In this document: positions 37,619 through 50,161 of the stretch, piece after piece
Numbering within the stretch: the stretch's first letter is position 1
Layout of the letters: every line of letters begins with the position of its first letter
DNA from: Galaxea fascicularis
Lineage: Eukaryota > Cnidaria > Anthozoa > Scleractinia > Euphylliidae
NCBI GenBank assembly: GCA_948470475.1
Contig: OX419339.1
Span: 8,103,685 to 8,167,684 of the forward strand
Length of the DNA: 64,000 nucleotides
Direction of reading: 5' to 3'
Translations under genes and position numbers: made by a program
Notes under the pieces: model-generated
What the model was told of the DNA's origin: nothing
Database searches by the model: none
Seen by the model: only the letters and a program-made list of their open reading frames with translations

Positions 37619-37774
37619 ATGCGTACCCTGATCCCTGAAGAGTTATTTCTCCTGCCAAGCGGTAACGAACGGAACTGCACCAAGTATTGTGGGTTGGCCA
37701 CGCTCCCCTACGACTCTTCCCGCCTTACGAATGCCCTGAAGGCTGCTGTTTGGCAGTTCAATTACTTCACATAA
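37619..37774 (+). CDS. Doubtful small ORF (51 codons)
   Basis: ATG at 37619 to TAA at 37772-37774. It encodes MRTLIPEELFLLPSGNERN, then a short Cys-containing stretch. An AATAAA follows at about 38031. A CATGCAG acceptor-like site lies just before the ATG, so it might be a terminal exon. No family recognised. Confidence 0.2.
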   Translation: MRTLIPEELFLLPSGNERNCTKYCGLATLPYDSSRLTNALKAAVWQFNYFT

Positions 37775-37787
37775 CCTGACTTCTGCA

Positions 37788-37789
<2 letters not shown>

Positions 37790-37860
<71 letters not shown>
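37790..37860 (+). repeat. (TA)n microsatellite, about 35 units
   Basis: Uninterrupted alternating TA over 70 nt, probably polymorphic. Confidence 0.97.
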
Positions 37861-37861
<1 letters not shown>

Positions 37862-38653
37862 CCCAGAATAACAATGATGTCACGTCATAATAACAATGTT
37901 AATAATGGCAAGGTAATCCCACAAAGCTGGGGAACAAAAACTTTTAAAAAAATGTGGTCTACTTAAAATGGTTTGTTTCTTAATTAAGCCTTGATCTACG
38001 TACCAACCAAAATTCTTTCACACTGATCTGAATAAACATACTGTTTTATTTTGAATTATGAATTTTTGAAAGGGCTCTGCCTTCTTAATTTAGTTCGACT
38101 AAGAAACAATCCACCCCGCATAGCTAGGAAACATGTCCTGAGTTTACTGGAAAGCAGCCCATAAGGTGCTGTCTAACACGGGCTTTTTTGACCGAGTGTT
38201 GCCCTGTTACCTTCCGGGATCTTTTAAGAAGTGGTGGACCCGACCTAATTCGTTTAGAAACATGGCGTTTATTGAAGATTTTCACTCATCTCGTTACAGG
38301 GAGAACTCAAAGTTCTTACTGAAAGGCTTATTGTCATACACGAGTTGCAACCAATAATATTTGGACAATTCATGCACTAGCCACTTACGTAAGCTTAAGC
38401 AAATAAACTAAGAAAATTCGCACTTTTCCCACCTTCAAGTTATAGATCCAACGCTCATTTTACATTCTACGGCCTTAAGCGGAGAACACCTACATTACTC
38501 GCTTTATGATCAGAAACACTGCGATATTAAGGCTTTTCTTAAATCTCATTGTACTGAGCAACGTCCAGTAACAGCTGGGTATTGGATGCGCAAAGATAAA
38601 ACGTTCACCACTCCACATGCAGCCCAAACCAAATATCAGAAAACAAAAAGAAA

Positions 38654-38959
38654 ATGTTGTTTACCTGCTATTGTTATTTGTTCACGGCTTCATTCTGTTT
38701 GGTGTTGTGGCGAGTGCCTTTTGTCGTCCTAATAACCTCCGCTTCTGATCTTTTGAATGACAACAAAACAATTCGCGATTTAGTTTTCAGCGTCCGTCGG
38801 CCGGCGTGTGCCCCAGAAGAACAAAAACGTACCAGTGATTGTTCTGAGTATTTAAAATCAGTCGACAGGTTATTCCAACGCAAGACGGGCCGGCTTGCCG
38901 AGAAGTCGGTGTTCGTGCCAGTGTTGACGTGGAAGTTTCCCGCATATCCTGAACTGTGA
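38654..38959 (+). CDS. Possible small secreted or membrane protein ORF (101 aa)
   Basis: ATG at 38654, TGA at 38957-38959. The first 29 residues are strongly hydrophobic and end in ITSAS, like a signal peptide or signal anchor. The rest is hydrophilic with two Cys and dibasic sites (RR, QRK). No homologue recognised. An overlapping antisense frame is also open over 165 codons, so chance openness is possible. Confidence 0.25.
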   Translation: MLFTCYCYLFTASFCLVLWRVPFVVLITSASDLLNDNKTIRDLVFSVRRPACAPEEQKRTSDCSEYLKSVDRLFQRKTGRLAEKSVFVPVLTWKFPAYPEL

Positions 38960-40640
38960 GCAGGACGTTCACTCAAGGAACCACGGCAACTTCCTATGTT
39001 GCCTTTAAAAAGACATTTTATCATTGAGGTAGTCTGATCAATTGTTTGCTGGTAAAGGTATAACTTTAGAGTTTGAGCAGAAAAGCTTCGCTGTCTTGGT
39101 ACAGTTTGAGTGGTGTTCGTATAATGTAAATCGCGTTCAGTTTTCTCAGCCCGTCTTGGACTGATAAGCACTTCGGTTCACAGTATTATTATAGCATACT
39201 GTCCACTGGTCTCCTTCTCAGCCCGTTTTTAATTAGGGAGGTCGCGCAACACTCCCCAAAAGGAACGTTCAGTCAGCGACATCCGAGAAAGCGGCTGGCG
39301 AAGGCCGACTTACACTTATCCTTGGGTGTTTTCGCATAATTGTCATAAAATGCCGGATCAATTCAGATTCGTAATTTTCACTAGAATTCTGAGTGCCTAC
39401 TGTCTATGCCATACCAGCCAGTGATTGAAAAATGATAGCAGTGAGCGAGTCTCTGTCAGTGCTACATGGATCAGTGGACGTGCTCAGCGAATCTAAAAGA
39501 GGAGTGAGTGAAGAGATGATTGAGAACCGCCTGAAAATTTCAAAATGGTTCAGTTTACAGCTCCGGCTTTTCTCGGTTTCGATTTGGTCCGTAATTCCTT
39601 ATCCCCTTAAGCGCGTCTCAAACCAAAGAACGCGGCCGAGGAGGTTTTTTACTCAAAGTGAGAAAGAATATTTCACTGAAGTCAAAAAATGGTAATTTTT
39701 AGGCTCAATCTCCATAATAAGTTAATGATTGTTTTTTCGTTTCTTACATATTGTGAGTCAATTTGCGAGCCAACCTTGCCGCATGACCGTGCCAAACAAA
39801 ATTACTTTTTAAAAGGACGTTTTTCCTAAAAGAAAGAAAAAACCAGCAACGCCTTCATTGAACACGAAGTACTTGATTTTCAAAAAACATACCCTTAAAA
39901 AAATATCAGTAGAATTTACTTGGTCTACGTGCCAAAAATGTCTACAACCTGAGCAAACAGAATGTTCTACACATGAGGATCACGGGTTAATTTTAAGGTG
40001 GTAGTTGTTTACATTTCTGAATTATCGAATGAAGAAGCACGTTTGTGAAAGGGATTCCTATTATTTCACGAAATCGCTGTACTTTGTTATGGCTTCCCAT
40101 TTACGGAAAGGTTGACTGGCCTACCCCTGATATTTTACTGCGGTTAATCACGTATTGGTATATTACAAATTGGCCACTAAAACGCTTCGTTCCATTGATC
40201 GATCGAGACTTGATTTAACTCGTCTCTAATTTTTAATATTTAATAAGGTGTCGCAAACAATCGACCTTTATGCAAATACAAATGAACGGAATTAAGGTTC
40301 AACTTTTTTCATATTTTACAATATTGTGTAACAGGACGGAGCGGCAGCGAGTAGGAACGAGAAGGTGCACGGATGGAGTTAAAAGGATCGTGGCACCGAC
40401 AAGCCTGTACAAAGAAATATTCTAGCATTACCCAGTAAACGGGAAAAAGAAATTTTCGGTACTTGACCATGACTTTTTATCCGCTCCGTTCATTTTTTTT
40501 TCTTTTGTTCACGGATGCAAAAATTATCTTTGAACTATGTCGCTACTCTCCTCTATCCAGCCTTCTCTAAACTCGTTACCAATGTCACAAGATGATTGCG
40601 CCGGCTTATCGTTTCAGAAAATAAAGAGTGCTGATTGTTA

Positions 40641-40822
40641 GGGCCTGATTACATGAGCCGGGCTGGCCCAGTTAACCGGGCTGGTTTGAGTTTGCCGGGA
40701 TCTCGGCATGTTTGTTAAACGCAACAAAAATCAACTTCGCGCCGCGATTACATGACAACCGGGCCAGCCCACACCGAGGCAGCCCGGCTAACCGGGCCAG
40801 CCCGGCTCATGTAATCAGGCCC
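40641..40822. mobile_element. MITE with TIRs GGGCCTGATTACATGAGCC and TTA target duplication
   Basis: The left end GGGCCTGATTACATGAGCC is mirrored exactly at the right end. TTA flanks both sides (40638-40640 and 40823-40825), the 3-bp target duplication typical of PIF/Harbinger elements (family knowledge). The interior is built from GGGCTGGCCC-type palindromes. Confidence 0.85.
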
Positions 40823-42301
40823 TTAGAGGTAATCTAGACCTTCTCGCATCGAAGTCTCAGTAGCGTTTAAAACTATTTTAAAGGTTGCTCAAATGCATGA
40901 CCTCAGGAACTTCGAAAACTGTGAAAATAATCGTAGCATCCTTTCCCCCACTGGTCGAGATCGTTTCACACGAATGAAAGAAAGGCTCCCCGTTTGTTTT
41001 CTTTCGAGCGAGTAGCACTTTCCTCAGGTTAAATTTAATCGCGTTTTGGGTTTGAATATTGTAAGCCATTTCAAGTGTTTTCCGTGAAAATATTTACTTT
41101 CGATAAACTTCGGTGATATGCGCGTGCGCGCAGCATTCTTTCAACGTGTATTGAAGCTGAAACACCCGCAATTTCCGTTTCTATTTTTATGTGAGGTATT
41201 GGGACAGCCAAACTAAAACATTATCATTAAAAAGGCACATTTTTCTAAACAGCTCTTTCCTGGATCATTTTGTATCGACCCTTCGTTGCCATCACAAATT
41301 TTATATAAGCATAGTTGTGCATTAAAAATACAGTACAAGCAAAGTTTGAATGAACCACTTGAATATTTATCAGACTTAACAAAAGATTTCTGGAGGGTGT
41401 GTCTCAGGTTACCATTTTTACCCACGACTGGGTTAGAGGTCAAAACGTGCAGTTTCTCATTTGTCTTGACAGCTAAGCGCAAATTTAAAAATGTCGTTTC
41501 AATGCAATACTGCAAATTTGATGGTGATACAAAAATTTGCTGCAGCCTTTTCATTTTACCGGAAATTGTGTTTGATGCGAGTTTGCTGAACCGAGATCAA
41601 ATTGACCAGCAGATGTGGAACACGATAATATCTTTATTGTGGTTTGTTTACAAAAGTCAGGCAGTTGCCACTAGCGTATTTGTTGACAAAAATAGCTGTC
41701 TCTCAAGGAAAATGCCATCCTTCGCATTTAAAAAGAAACTTTTATTTTGTGTTACATGTGATAATTTTTGTTCGTGCATTTGCAACTTTCTTTCCGTGCC
41801 TTACATTGAATGTTACACTTGATGACCATTCACTCTATGCTGAACTAAGATGGAAAAAAAATCAATGACGTTTGAGAGACGATCTGTCATCTGTCAATCA
41901 CATACAATAGCGCCATGAGCACGTGCTTAAGTTCTTATCACGATCCGTGAAACACGCTCGAATTTACCGCTAAAACTACACCGTTTTTGGATCACTTCAG
42001 CCACCAGAACATTGCTTTTCGGGCGTGTTTAAGTTAATGTTTTATCGAGTGCATTTTCATTGTACTAGGCCGACAGAATCAAATTTAATACGAGAAAAAT
42101 AGGCTGACCTCTTTTGATTTATGGGTCAATCAGATGATGTGATATTGTTGTGTTTCATTGTTATTGGAATAAAGTAAACAGAGCGGCCCATCAAGAACTC
42201 GCTCTCTGATTGGCTGGCCGTTCCGCAAGTCATGAATAATTGATTGTTATGTTGGAATTCAATATCTAGTTAAAATTGCGAGCACGTACGCAGAGCGTAG
42301 G

Positions 42302-42343
42302 TGTAAAAGAAACCTAATTACCTCCTCCCATCAGTTGTGTTGG
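42302..42343 (+). promoter_or_regulatory. Core promoter of G1: TATA-like box and initiator-like TCAGTT
   Basis: TGTAAAAG at 42302-42309 and TCAGTT around 42332-42336 (central A at 42333) are 31 nt apart. The whole block aligns without gaps to the region upstream of G2. If transcription starts at 42333, the leader is about 61 nt and the first ATG is the G1 start. An alternative reading is a 3' splice site (CCATCAG) after an upstream noncoding exon. Confidence 0.5.
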
Positions 42344-42393
42344 AGCATTTGAAGTGTAAGGACGTTGATTCGCAAACAAGGAAAAACTTAGAC

Positions 42394-42816
42394 ATGTGCA
42401 AAACAGAACCATTCAGAGAAGACCCGCCACCGGTTTGTCTTCATCATGAAGAACGACCACTTGCAATGAAAGATTTAAACGTGGCTAAAGTCTACGATTT
42501 CGACTTCAAATATGGCCAGAAGTCCGCGCTGGATTTCCACAAAGATCTCGCAGCCATCGATCAGAGCATGATGCAAACTCCCAAGACAGTGGTCCGCCGT
42601 CGCAGGATAATAAAGCGACGAAAATATCCCAGGTTTGGTTTTGTGCCCAGCCTGGAGGACATTAAGGAAAACGAACTTTTTGAAACCTCCGAGATCTCAA
42701 TTGAGGAGGAGAAGAAGGATTTGGCAGCCATACATCGCGAGCGAGCCCTGAGCTGTGGCATGTCAATCAAGGAGGAAGGTCGCCGTCATCGTCATAAACG
42801 AAGTTCTCGCAGATAA
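42394..42816 (+). CDS. G1: basic small protein, founding member of a local three-gene family (140 aa)
   Basis: Single exon, ATG 42394 to TAA 42816. I do not recognise the family. The core is YDFDFKYGQ, then HKDLAAIDQSMMQ, a basic run RRRRIIKRRKYP, FVPSLEDIKENELFET, a second KDLAAIHRERAL and a tail RRHRHKRSSRR. G2 matches through this whole core and G3 at both ends. The basic runs could be nuclear targeting signals; there is no signal peptide. The start was chosen because the ATG is the first after the putative transcription start and aligns with that of G2; the frame is open upstream only through non-ATG codons. Poly(A) signals lie at 42937 and 42986. Real gene status rests on paralogue conservation. 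Confidence 0.8.
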   Translation: MCKTEPFREDPPPVCLHHEERPLAMKDLNVAKVYDFDFKYGQKSALDFHKDLAAIDQSMMQTPKTVVRRRRIIKRRKYPRFGFVPSLEDIKENELFETSEISIEEEKKDLAAIHRERALSCGMSIKEEGRRHRHKRSSRR

Positions 42817-42936
42817 AGGACATCAACGTGACCTCAAACCCTAATGTAAGGGTTTTTTGTAGAATCTCTCTACCGAGCAAGAATTTCGCCGCTACAGCGA
42901 TGGCAGCGAAACGGTTGACGTTGGACTTCAACACGG

Positions 42937-42942
42937 AATAAA
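42937..42942 (+). promoter_or_regulatory. Poly(A) signal of G1
   Basis: AATAAA within GGAATAAATG, about 120 nt after the stop; the same ten bases surround the G2 signal. A second AATAAA lies at 42986. Confidence 0.6.
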
Positions 42943-42999
42943 TGTACGTGCTGTATGCCAGGGCTCGAGAATCCTTTGAGATGAAAATAAACTTTGCCA

Positions 43000-45900
43000 T
43001 GACTCGGCAAAAGGAAAAGATCTAAGGATTTTAAAGCGTAATCTAGAGGACGAGAGAGCGCAAGGTTGGAATGATGAAATAAACAACTCTTGTTGCAACA
43101 ACAAGCTTGGAACTTTGTTGGTTTCACCAGGTGCAACGTGAACAGATTCATGTGTTGAATTGTAAAGAGAACCAACACAGCAAAAATACAGTCTTTTTAT
43201 GGACAGTGCTATTTAAGATCTATACGGAAATATTATCCATGGTCCATGGCAAAAACACTATATATCAACATGTAATGAATTAAGACGAAAAGCATCAGTC
43301 CAGAGGTATACCAACTAGGATTCATTCTGACACATGGTAATGAAGATAAAATCAGTTGTTTCTCTCTTCTTTTGCTTTATAGATGCAGTATGCTTTGCTT
43401 GTAAACACCGAGGATCGCAAAGATTGAAAATTTATTTGTCGTGTGAGCGAATTTAAAGATCTAGTCGAGTTTTATGAGACGGTTTATCGCTAAGAAGTGA
43501 TACCTTAACAATGTTAACATGGTGGTTGTTGAAACATTAAACAGTGTTGGAAATGTATAAAGTGCAGTGTTGATTTTCTTATTATTTCAGTGGCTTTGAA
43601 ATTATCATTGGATCATTTTAACTCCATGATTAAATAGACGAGTCTCGGTTGTTTTGCTGGCCCTATAAAATTTGAATAACCAGTAATACGCAGACCAATA
43701 TTTGTTGTAAACAACGAATCGGCGCGCGCTCCTGAAGTATATTCCTAAAAATTCCCTGTCTTTGCTTCGTTCCTGACAAACGGCAGGATGTTTTGCTGCG
43801 ATAGCATTTTCGAGCTCAAAAGCCTGAAAAACTGGATTTTCTTGTGACTTCACGCCTTGACAAAGCTTCACACGTTCGAGTACTGAATAATATTTTAGTC
43901 TTCTTATTCATAACTTCGGTTACGATTCTGGGATTGTTTACAAACCAACTCGCTCCATGGCTTGGTAAAGTTGTTGGGTTTCAGAGCGGATAAATCTTGT
44001 TAGCGAGAAAAACTTGAAGCGTGCCCTTCCCTTCGAAACAGGATACCACAAAAAAAAAAAGCGATTTCTGGGGCGAGCTAATGGCTTTTCATACCAAAAC
44101 AAAAACAAGCTTTCGCTTCGATAACTTTTGTGACCAACTGTATTTTCTCTTGCATCTTGCCCTAAATGTTTCTCGATTGTTTACAGCGCGGAAATTGAAA
44201 AAGCTCGCGGTGAAAATCGTCACGTACGTACCCGCGAAAAAAACCACGGGGAGGTAAATCCAAGGGCTGCGACTTTCCGGGGGGAGGGACAGTGGTAAAG
44301 TTCGATGTAGGAGCGGCAACTGAACCAAAGTACACGACGTCCAATATATGCACCATCTGTATGTGCTTTGTTACTTTAAACGTTGTTGATTTGTTGTTCA
44401 CGTTCAAGAAAACGAAATTAGGTGGTGCTTTAGTCTGTGTAAATCGTCTTGATACGTTGGTTAAGATGTTGAACGTTTGGCTTCTCGAGAAAAGGATACA
44501 TTAATTGTGTGAGTTCTCAGTCGGTTTGTCTATCGCACTTCCTGATCGTCTTGTAGCACCAAAGGAACTTCTGTGCAAATTATCGTTATTTTATTTCTAA
44601 CATGGGACTAAATTTGGGTTTTATGTAAACAGGGAACTATGATGATACAAAGTCTCTGTTTTTGAAACGAATTTTGTCATTTGCTCTCTTGAGCTGTTAT
44701 GATCACTGAGCGAAACAAGGAAGAGAATACGGAAGAAGGTTTGAAGGAAAATGATTTAAAATTACTTGACTTTATAACTGAAACCGGGAGCTGAAATTTC
44801 ATCGGATACCGCATTAATCCTAACACCAGGAAAGCCGTGATTGGAAAACTACACTCCTTTGCCTCCCCCCCCCCCCGCTAAGTTTCGACGGCTTTCTCCC
44901 CCGAGCTCGTTCCTCCCCACTCCATCTCCTGGGAAAACATTTTTGTAGATGCAGGGAAAGACAACAAAACAGATGGAGTGTTTCGTGAAAGGTTTCAATT
45001 TGAATGTTGGAAAATCGGGCAAGCGACCTCTTGCAATTTGGAAGAGTACATTATCTCTCGTGAGAGTCGCGTCTATATGGCTAAGTGTCACATAGGTCAT
45101 GCGGAAATCCGATCAACAGTGATGCAAATATCAAATGTTGTTGATGGTATGGTTCACTTGGAATATTTCTATTTCAATTTTGGCTATGCCTCTTTTGGGG
45201 CATACTCTTATAATAACGTGCAGTACTACAATCGTAGTCAAATCCACATTTATGGTTAAAGCATTACAGTGTAAAAGCACATTCATCATTCTACCTGCTT
45301 CTCGAACAGCACGTACGTTAGTTTTTAGTTGACAGTGTTTGCTTGAAGCCACCCCCCCTAACGTTTTACAAATCCTATGAAGGAAAAGAGAAAAATCGCC
45401 ACGCTTTATAGCGGTTACTGTTGCAGTGACTACAGGGGACATTGAGGTTTTTTTCGGAAAGAATCTGGCGTTGACTATAGGTTAAGGTGCATTTCCCCAG
45501 TTTTAACGAATCACACTCGTTTGAAAGGCTTCAAATTTTAAGTCCCCTCCCCTCCTCCCGGATGGTACGAGTGAAGCATGAACAAAAACAGCACCCTCTT
45601 CTTGTGGGAACAAGAGGGCATAAACAGGTTTTGGACATGTACTGAACATTTTATTGATGAACGTAAGTTTACAATCCATGATTCAGTTACGTCAAAATGG
45701 GTCGGACTGGGTCAATAGGTACAAAGCTGCGAATCTGCAAGTATGGTTCAATGTTTATTTTGTTAGTTTCTTTTTATCCCGACCTTAACGGTACCTGTTT
45801 GCGGTACACTATTCTATTTCCCAGTAACATTACTGCCGAATTTTTAGACCTTGTTGCCGCAAAACTGGCGCGTATCCGTCTTAAACACTGATGCTCGTTC

Positions 45901-48900
45901 TGCGATCATATTTACCATGCAGCTTATTGTAGCTTTTGTTTATCTGTCCTTTTCCTTGTGTCACGTACAAAGCACATGGGCTGCTTTGAGCCTAAAAGGA
46001 AAGTAATTAATGTTTAAACCAGAATTAAAATATTGACTTAGTTCCCGTAACCGCTGTAAGTTGTGAGTAGAAACTTCTACGTTGGCTTTTGGCATGGCAT
46101 TATCTACAGCAAGCTAAGCATGTTTCATGCTTAACGAAAAAGAATCCCAGTCTAATTTGTTTTGAAAACCCAAAAAATAAAAGCAATGGACGAGGAATAC
46201 TTAGACTAATCCCTGATTAGCCAATTATGATCACTGTGATCAGGTCAGAATTAATAATCGGAAAAAGAGAACTTGGAAGCCCGCAATCGATATATGATGA
46301 ACGTGGTTATGGGGCGGATTTCAGTTCTAGCGATAGGCAGGGCAGCCGGATTGGAGAAGTTCTCTGCAAAAAGTAATCGCTTCGAAGTAGTTCTTCAGCC
46401 ATCTGGTGAAATAACCTGCTACTCTAAACATCAATGTCTACAAAAATCTTAAGCAAAAGAAATGATAGCATGGTATCTCTAATCAATCCAAAGTTTGCAT
46501 CATCCGAACGAAATCGCCATGCAGGAATAGCACTGTGCATTGCTTGCCTTTTTTTTTTTTTTGCTTGTTGGCCTCCTGATGAACTTTTATTCGTCTGACA
46601 TCCCAATGTTTGAAACCTCTAGCGAAGCAGTTTTCCACCCATAGCTTAAATCATAAGGAAACCTAATAAATAAGTTAGACTAGACTACACCTTCCCCTAC
46701 CAAGAGGACATTTTAGGATTCAAGAGCGTAGGCAGCAGGGGTTAGTTCCTATTCATTGTATTTCAGATTTTGTTGTGATTTTTACCACCTTAAAAACAAC
46801 AGCTGAGACCAGCCATGATATTTTCAATTCGTTTATTTCCCTTTATAGTTATCACCTTTCTCAGTTGCTTGCGAATGTTACGCTGAGATGATTTGGGTGC
46901 GACCAAAGATTATAACACGTCCGTCGTCCAGTCCAGTGTTTAAGCTGTTGTATAGGACAGTTTTTATCCAAATGAATGCTGCCGATCGACTAACCTGTGA
47001 TCACGCGTCATTTGTTTTTTCTTTTTGGGCAGGTTGCTTTTTCACGTGTTTTTCAGTAACGATATAGGACGATTCATCGCCCGCTTTGATATTTGCTTTG
47101 AGTGGGGCAAAACTTTTTTTAAGTCTAGAGTATTTTGCGTCTGTTTCTTAACCCTAAATCATGTGTTTGAAAGTATCTGACAAGGTCAATGGTACTTGCA
47201 TTATAAGCATAGTCTCTGCAACGTGTTATTCTGCCCATAAAAACGTGTTTTTCTTTTGTTGTTCGCAATGACCAGTTGATAACAGGTTGAGTACACAGAT
47301 GTATTCTTGGAAGCTCTTAATCCATTAAGTCTTATTCTATTGAGAACCAGAACCACTTGAGATGAAGTAGGATGCTTCCGAGGGTGTAAAACCTTTCACT
47401 GGCAGTTACAAGGAAGCTTTCGGCACTGTTTTCACTTGTAATCCACATGAAGTGAGCACGCCGGCCCATCTCAGATTGAGAGTGCAGTGTGACAAAAAAA
47501 TGCACCTGTAGCCCGAAGGTGAAGTACAACTTCCTCTTCGATTTCAGTGGAATCCGTTTTTACAAAGAGTAAAAACAGTGGAAACTTGCGATACCAATTT
47601 GGCAAACCAGAAGAGCGAAGTTTCTTTTCTTTTCTTCCTTTCTTTTTTTGGTCAATCCTTAGCGTGTCCATACTTCGCCAGAATAAAAGGTTCTTAAAAT
47701 GGAAACGACTGAAGAAAACAATGCAAAATAAGTTCATAGCAACGGCTACCTGTGTTTCAAAATCAAAACAAATGTAGGAATGGATGTACACATATCCCGT
47801 GACATTATCATATGATCGCCATTCCAGTCACAACAAATGTAATATCACAACACACGCCTATGCTTAATGAATTCCAAATAAGACGATTCACGGACAGATA
47901 TTTAATCCAAGAACTAGATTAATCTGATCAACTATATATACACTCTAGAAAAGGTACTTGCTTTTTCTCGACAAAATCAAATCATCGCTAACATGGCAGA
48001 CGTTGTTAAAAATTACCAGGAGCCCATCAAGGCTCCTGAAATAACCTATTTCAACACACTATCCCTCATCACGAATGCAATTATCGACTGCGCATGCGCT
48101 TGCTTAACGTTTTCTTCGAAGTCGAAATCGTCAACAATTCTGATTACATAACCGGTAGTTAGAGCAGAGTAGCCTGCGAACTAACGGCTTCTTGTTTGAT
48201 TCGCTGGCCACCTGCCTGCAGGCTAGGAGCAGTTACTGTAATTCATGATTTTTATTAACACAGGATAGCCTGGGTTTAGACTGTTGTGTCCCAAATCATA
48301 AAACGGGAATTATTGAAACAGGTTCGGAACCTTACGGGATAAGACTTGTTTTGCCATCCACTGTTTTGCGTGTGAACGCGCAAATTGCGAACAGATCTTC
48401 AAACAGCAAACACTTTGATGCCTTAATCATTTTTCGTATATCTGTCTGGATTTGGAGCACCAAAGGATAAATTAATTACACTCTAAATACACTTTCCGAA
48501 TAGGTGCTAGGCGTCCTGATGCGATGGCATCCGCAGCCACACCTTCTCTGCTCTTGTTGTTGTGCTAGCCTTATGTTTGTATTATCTAGTGGTTTCTGCC
48601 CTTTGTATGAGCACAGGTATCCAATAGTGTGTCCAGCGCTACATCTCCTGTAACAGGAGTGATGCATAACATTCTTGTCAGGATAAGGCTAGAACCACCG
48701 TGCCTCACGGCTGAAAGATCTTAACAATGTGGGCTACAATTGTTCACACTGACTTGGATTCTGCAGTTGTAAACAGTAACCAAGTCGGTGTCAAAAACAA
48801 ATACATTAGTTAGCATGTCATCACTTCACTACAACTACTCAATATTTAGATGATCAGCCGTAGTATACCCCCCCCCCCCCCGGGGGATGATCATAATTTA

Positions 48901-50066
48901 TCCTAGCCACTGATTGGTAAAAGTATTTGAAGGGTACTTCAATAATTACGCCTCCTAAGAGCTTGTAAGCCTCCCGAAGTATGTTTTCCTGTCCGAGTGC
49001 GGAAGTGCGGAAGTGCGGAAGCTCGCTGTAGCTTCACGGCAGTAGGGGCACAGTCAACATAAAAGAAGGGTTTCTTCCCACCAAAATTACTCCATCCTTG
49101 GAGAGCTAGTTACGAAAGTTACCCTCGCCTGAGCCGGAAATGTCAAAACTGGCGGTCCCACCAAGAAAGGCAATGAGATCCTCCGCAATTTTTCTCGCCA
49201 AATGTTTTCACACCCAGGTTTTGATGGACTTTTCCGGATGAGCACTTAGTATCTACCTCTTCGTCAAGTTACTTAAGTCAGAAGTTCAAAGCATTCGTTG
49301 TCCCCTTCTTCTGCATTCCTCTTTTTTCTTTCAACTGGATTAGCCCGAGGTTTACGTGTTTATAAACCGGCATCGGAAGAAACAAAAAACATGACGTTAC
49401 GTACCCACTCGAAGCGGAGAATCTCTTGGAAACCGAAACACCGCAACAATGCAAAACACGATATTTTTTATTTGTCCCGTGATGTCAACTCGTGAAAATC
49501 TTCAAACAAGTTTAAACTGACAATACATAGTAGTTACTTACCGATGATTACTGAGGGGGCTAAATTATAAGTTCGTTAACAAGAAATAGCCGATACAAGC
49601 CGTAGAAATAAAAGCATTCAGTTTCAAAATGGTGTTTCTTGTCTGTTTTAGTCAGGAAAAAATAAAGCAATTAATTATGCTGTGTACAGGTGTATCATTT
49701 ACGCAAAAAGCAATATGATTTCTTGTGCGTTCAACAAACAAACGCCTACTGATCAATTTGAACGTGATTTCTAGAACCTGCCAGTTTCCCACTGTGATAT
49801 CACGACAAAAAGATATAAGTTTTCAATTTTTTTTTTTCACCCAAAGACTATATCCACGGCTACAACATGCCCCAGTACGGGAAATAGTACATTATGGAGA
49901 TTTCATATATAGATACGCCTCGACAAGCAATTTGATGTCAGTCAGTATTGTTGTATTTGAGACTGTCGAACCAATCACCAGCGATATTGCTCCTTTTGAA
50001 AGCCCATATCTTGACGTTGCTGTCACTTGCTTAAAATAATGCTTACTGATACTGGCCCCCCATAGC
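43000..50066. other. Gene-poor interval between G1 and G2
   Basis: AT-rich, with short C runs near 44867 and 48868-48881. One Cys-rich minus ORF at 48476-48667 is listed separately. Other open frames start at non-ATG codons and lack recognisable domains. Confidence 0.5.
48476..48667 (-). CDS. Doubtful Cys-rich ORF (63 aa)
   Basis: On the minus strand an ATG at 48667 opens MHHSCYRRCSAGHTIGYLC and continues to RRCGCGCHR before a TAA. Six Cys in this short frame suggest a small secreted peptide or a terminal exon. A CTAG acceptor-like site lies just upstream, in which case the frame starts earlier. No signal peptide is visible in this exon and no family is recognised. Confidence 0.25.
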   Translation of the reverse strand: MHHSCYRRCSAGHTIGYLCSYKGQKPLDNTNIRLAQQQEQRRCGCGCHRIRTPSTYSESVFRV

Positions 50067-50108
50067 TTTAAAAGCAATCGAATTATTTCCTTGCATCAGT
50101 TTCTTAAG
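50067..50108 (+). promoter_or_regulatory. Core promoter of G2: TATA-like box and initiator-like TCAGTT
   Basis: TTTAAAAG at 50067-50074 and TCAGTT with its A at 50098, again 31 nt apart. It aligns without gaps to the G1 block, including AATTA and TTTGAA downstream. The implied leader is about 64 nt without upstream ATG. Confidence 0.5.
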
Positions 50109-50161
50109 AGCGTTTGAACGAGAAGGAGCTTGATTTGAGAGTGACAAAAACCGTTAAAATC

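Larger units (their letters stand above)
33925..42301. other. Gene-poor interval
   Basis: Between the mosaic gene and G1 I find two MITEs, a TA microsatellite and two doubtful small ORFs (listed separately). Short ATGGCGGC-like starts occur at 36168 and 36226 but stop within 12 codons. No splice-linked exon series was found. Confidence 0.5.

Noticed and set aside
38674..39171. Minus-strand open frame of 165 codons
   Set aside because: It starts at GTG rather than ATG, has no recognisable domain and overlaps the + ORF at 38654; openness alone is weak evidence.
41286..41822. Open frame of 178 codons
   Set aside because: It begins at TTG; the first in-frame ATG is at 41502. Composition is rich in Phe, Leu and Cys as expected of AT-rich noncoding DNA, and no family is seen.
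49725..50039. Open frame just upstream of G2
   Set aside because: Non-ATG start, includes the (T)n tract and would overlap the presumed G2 promoter; no counterpart upstream of G1.
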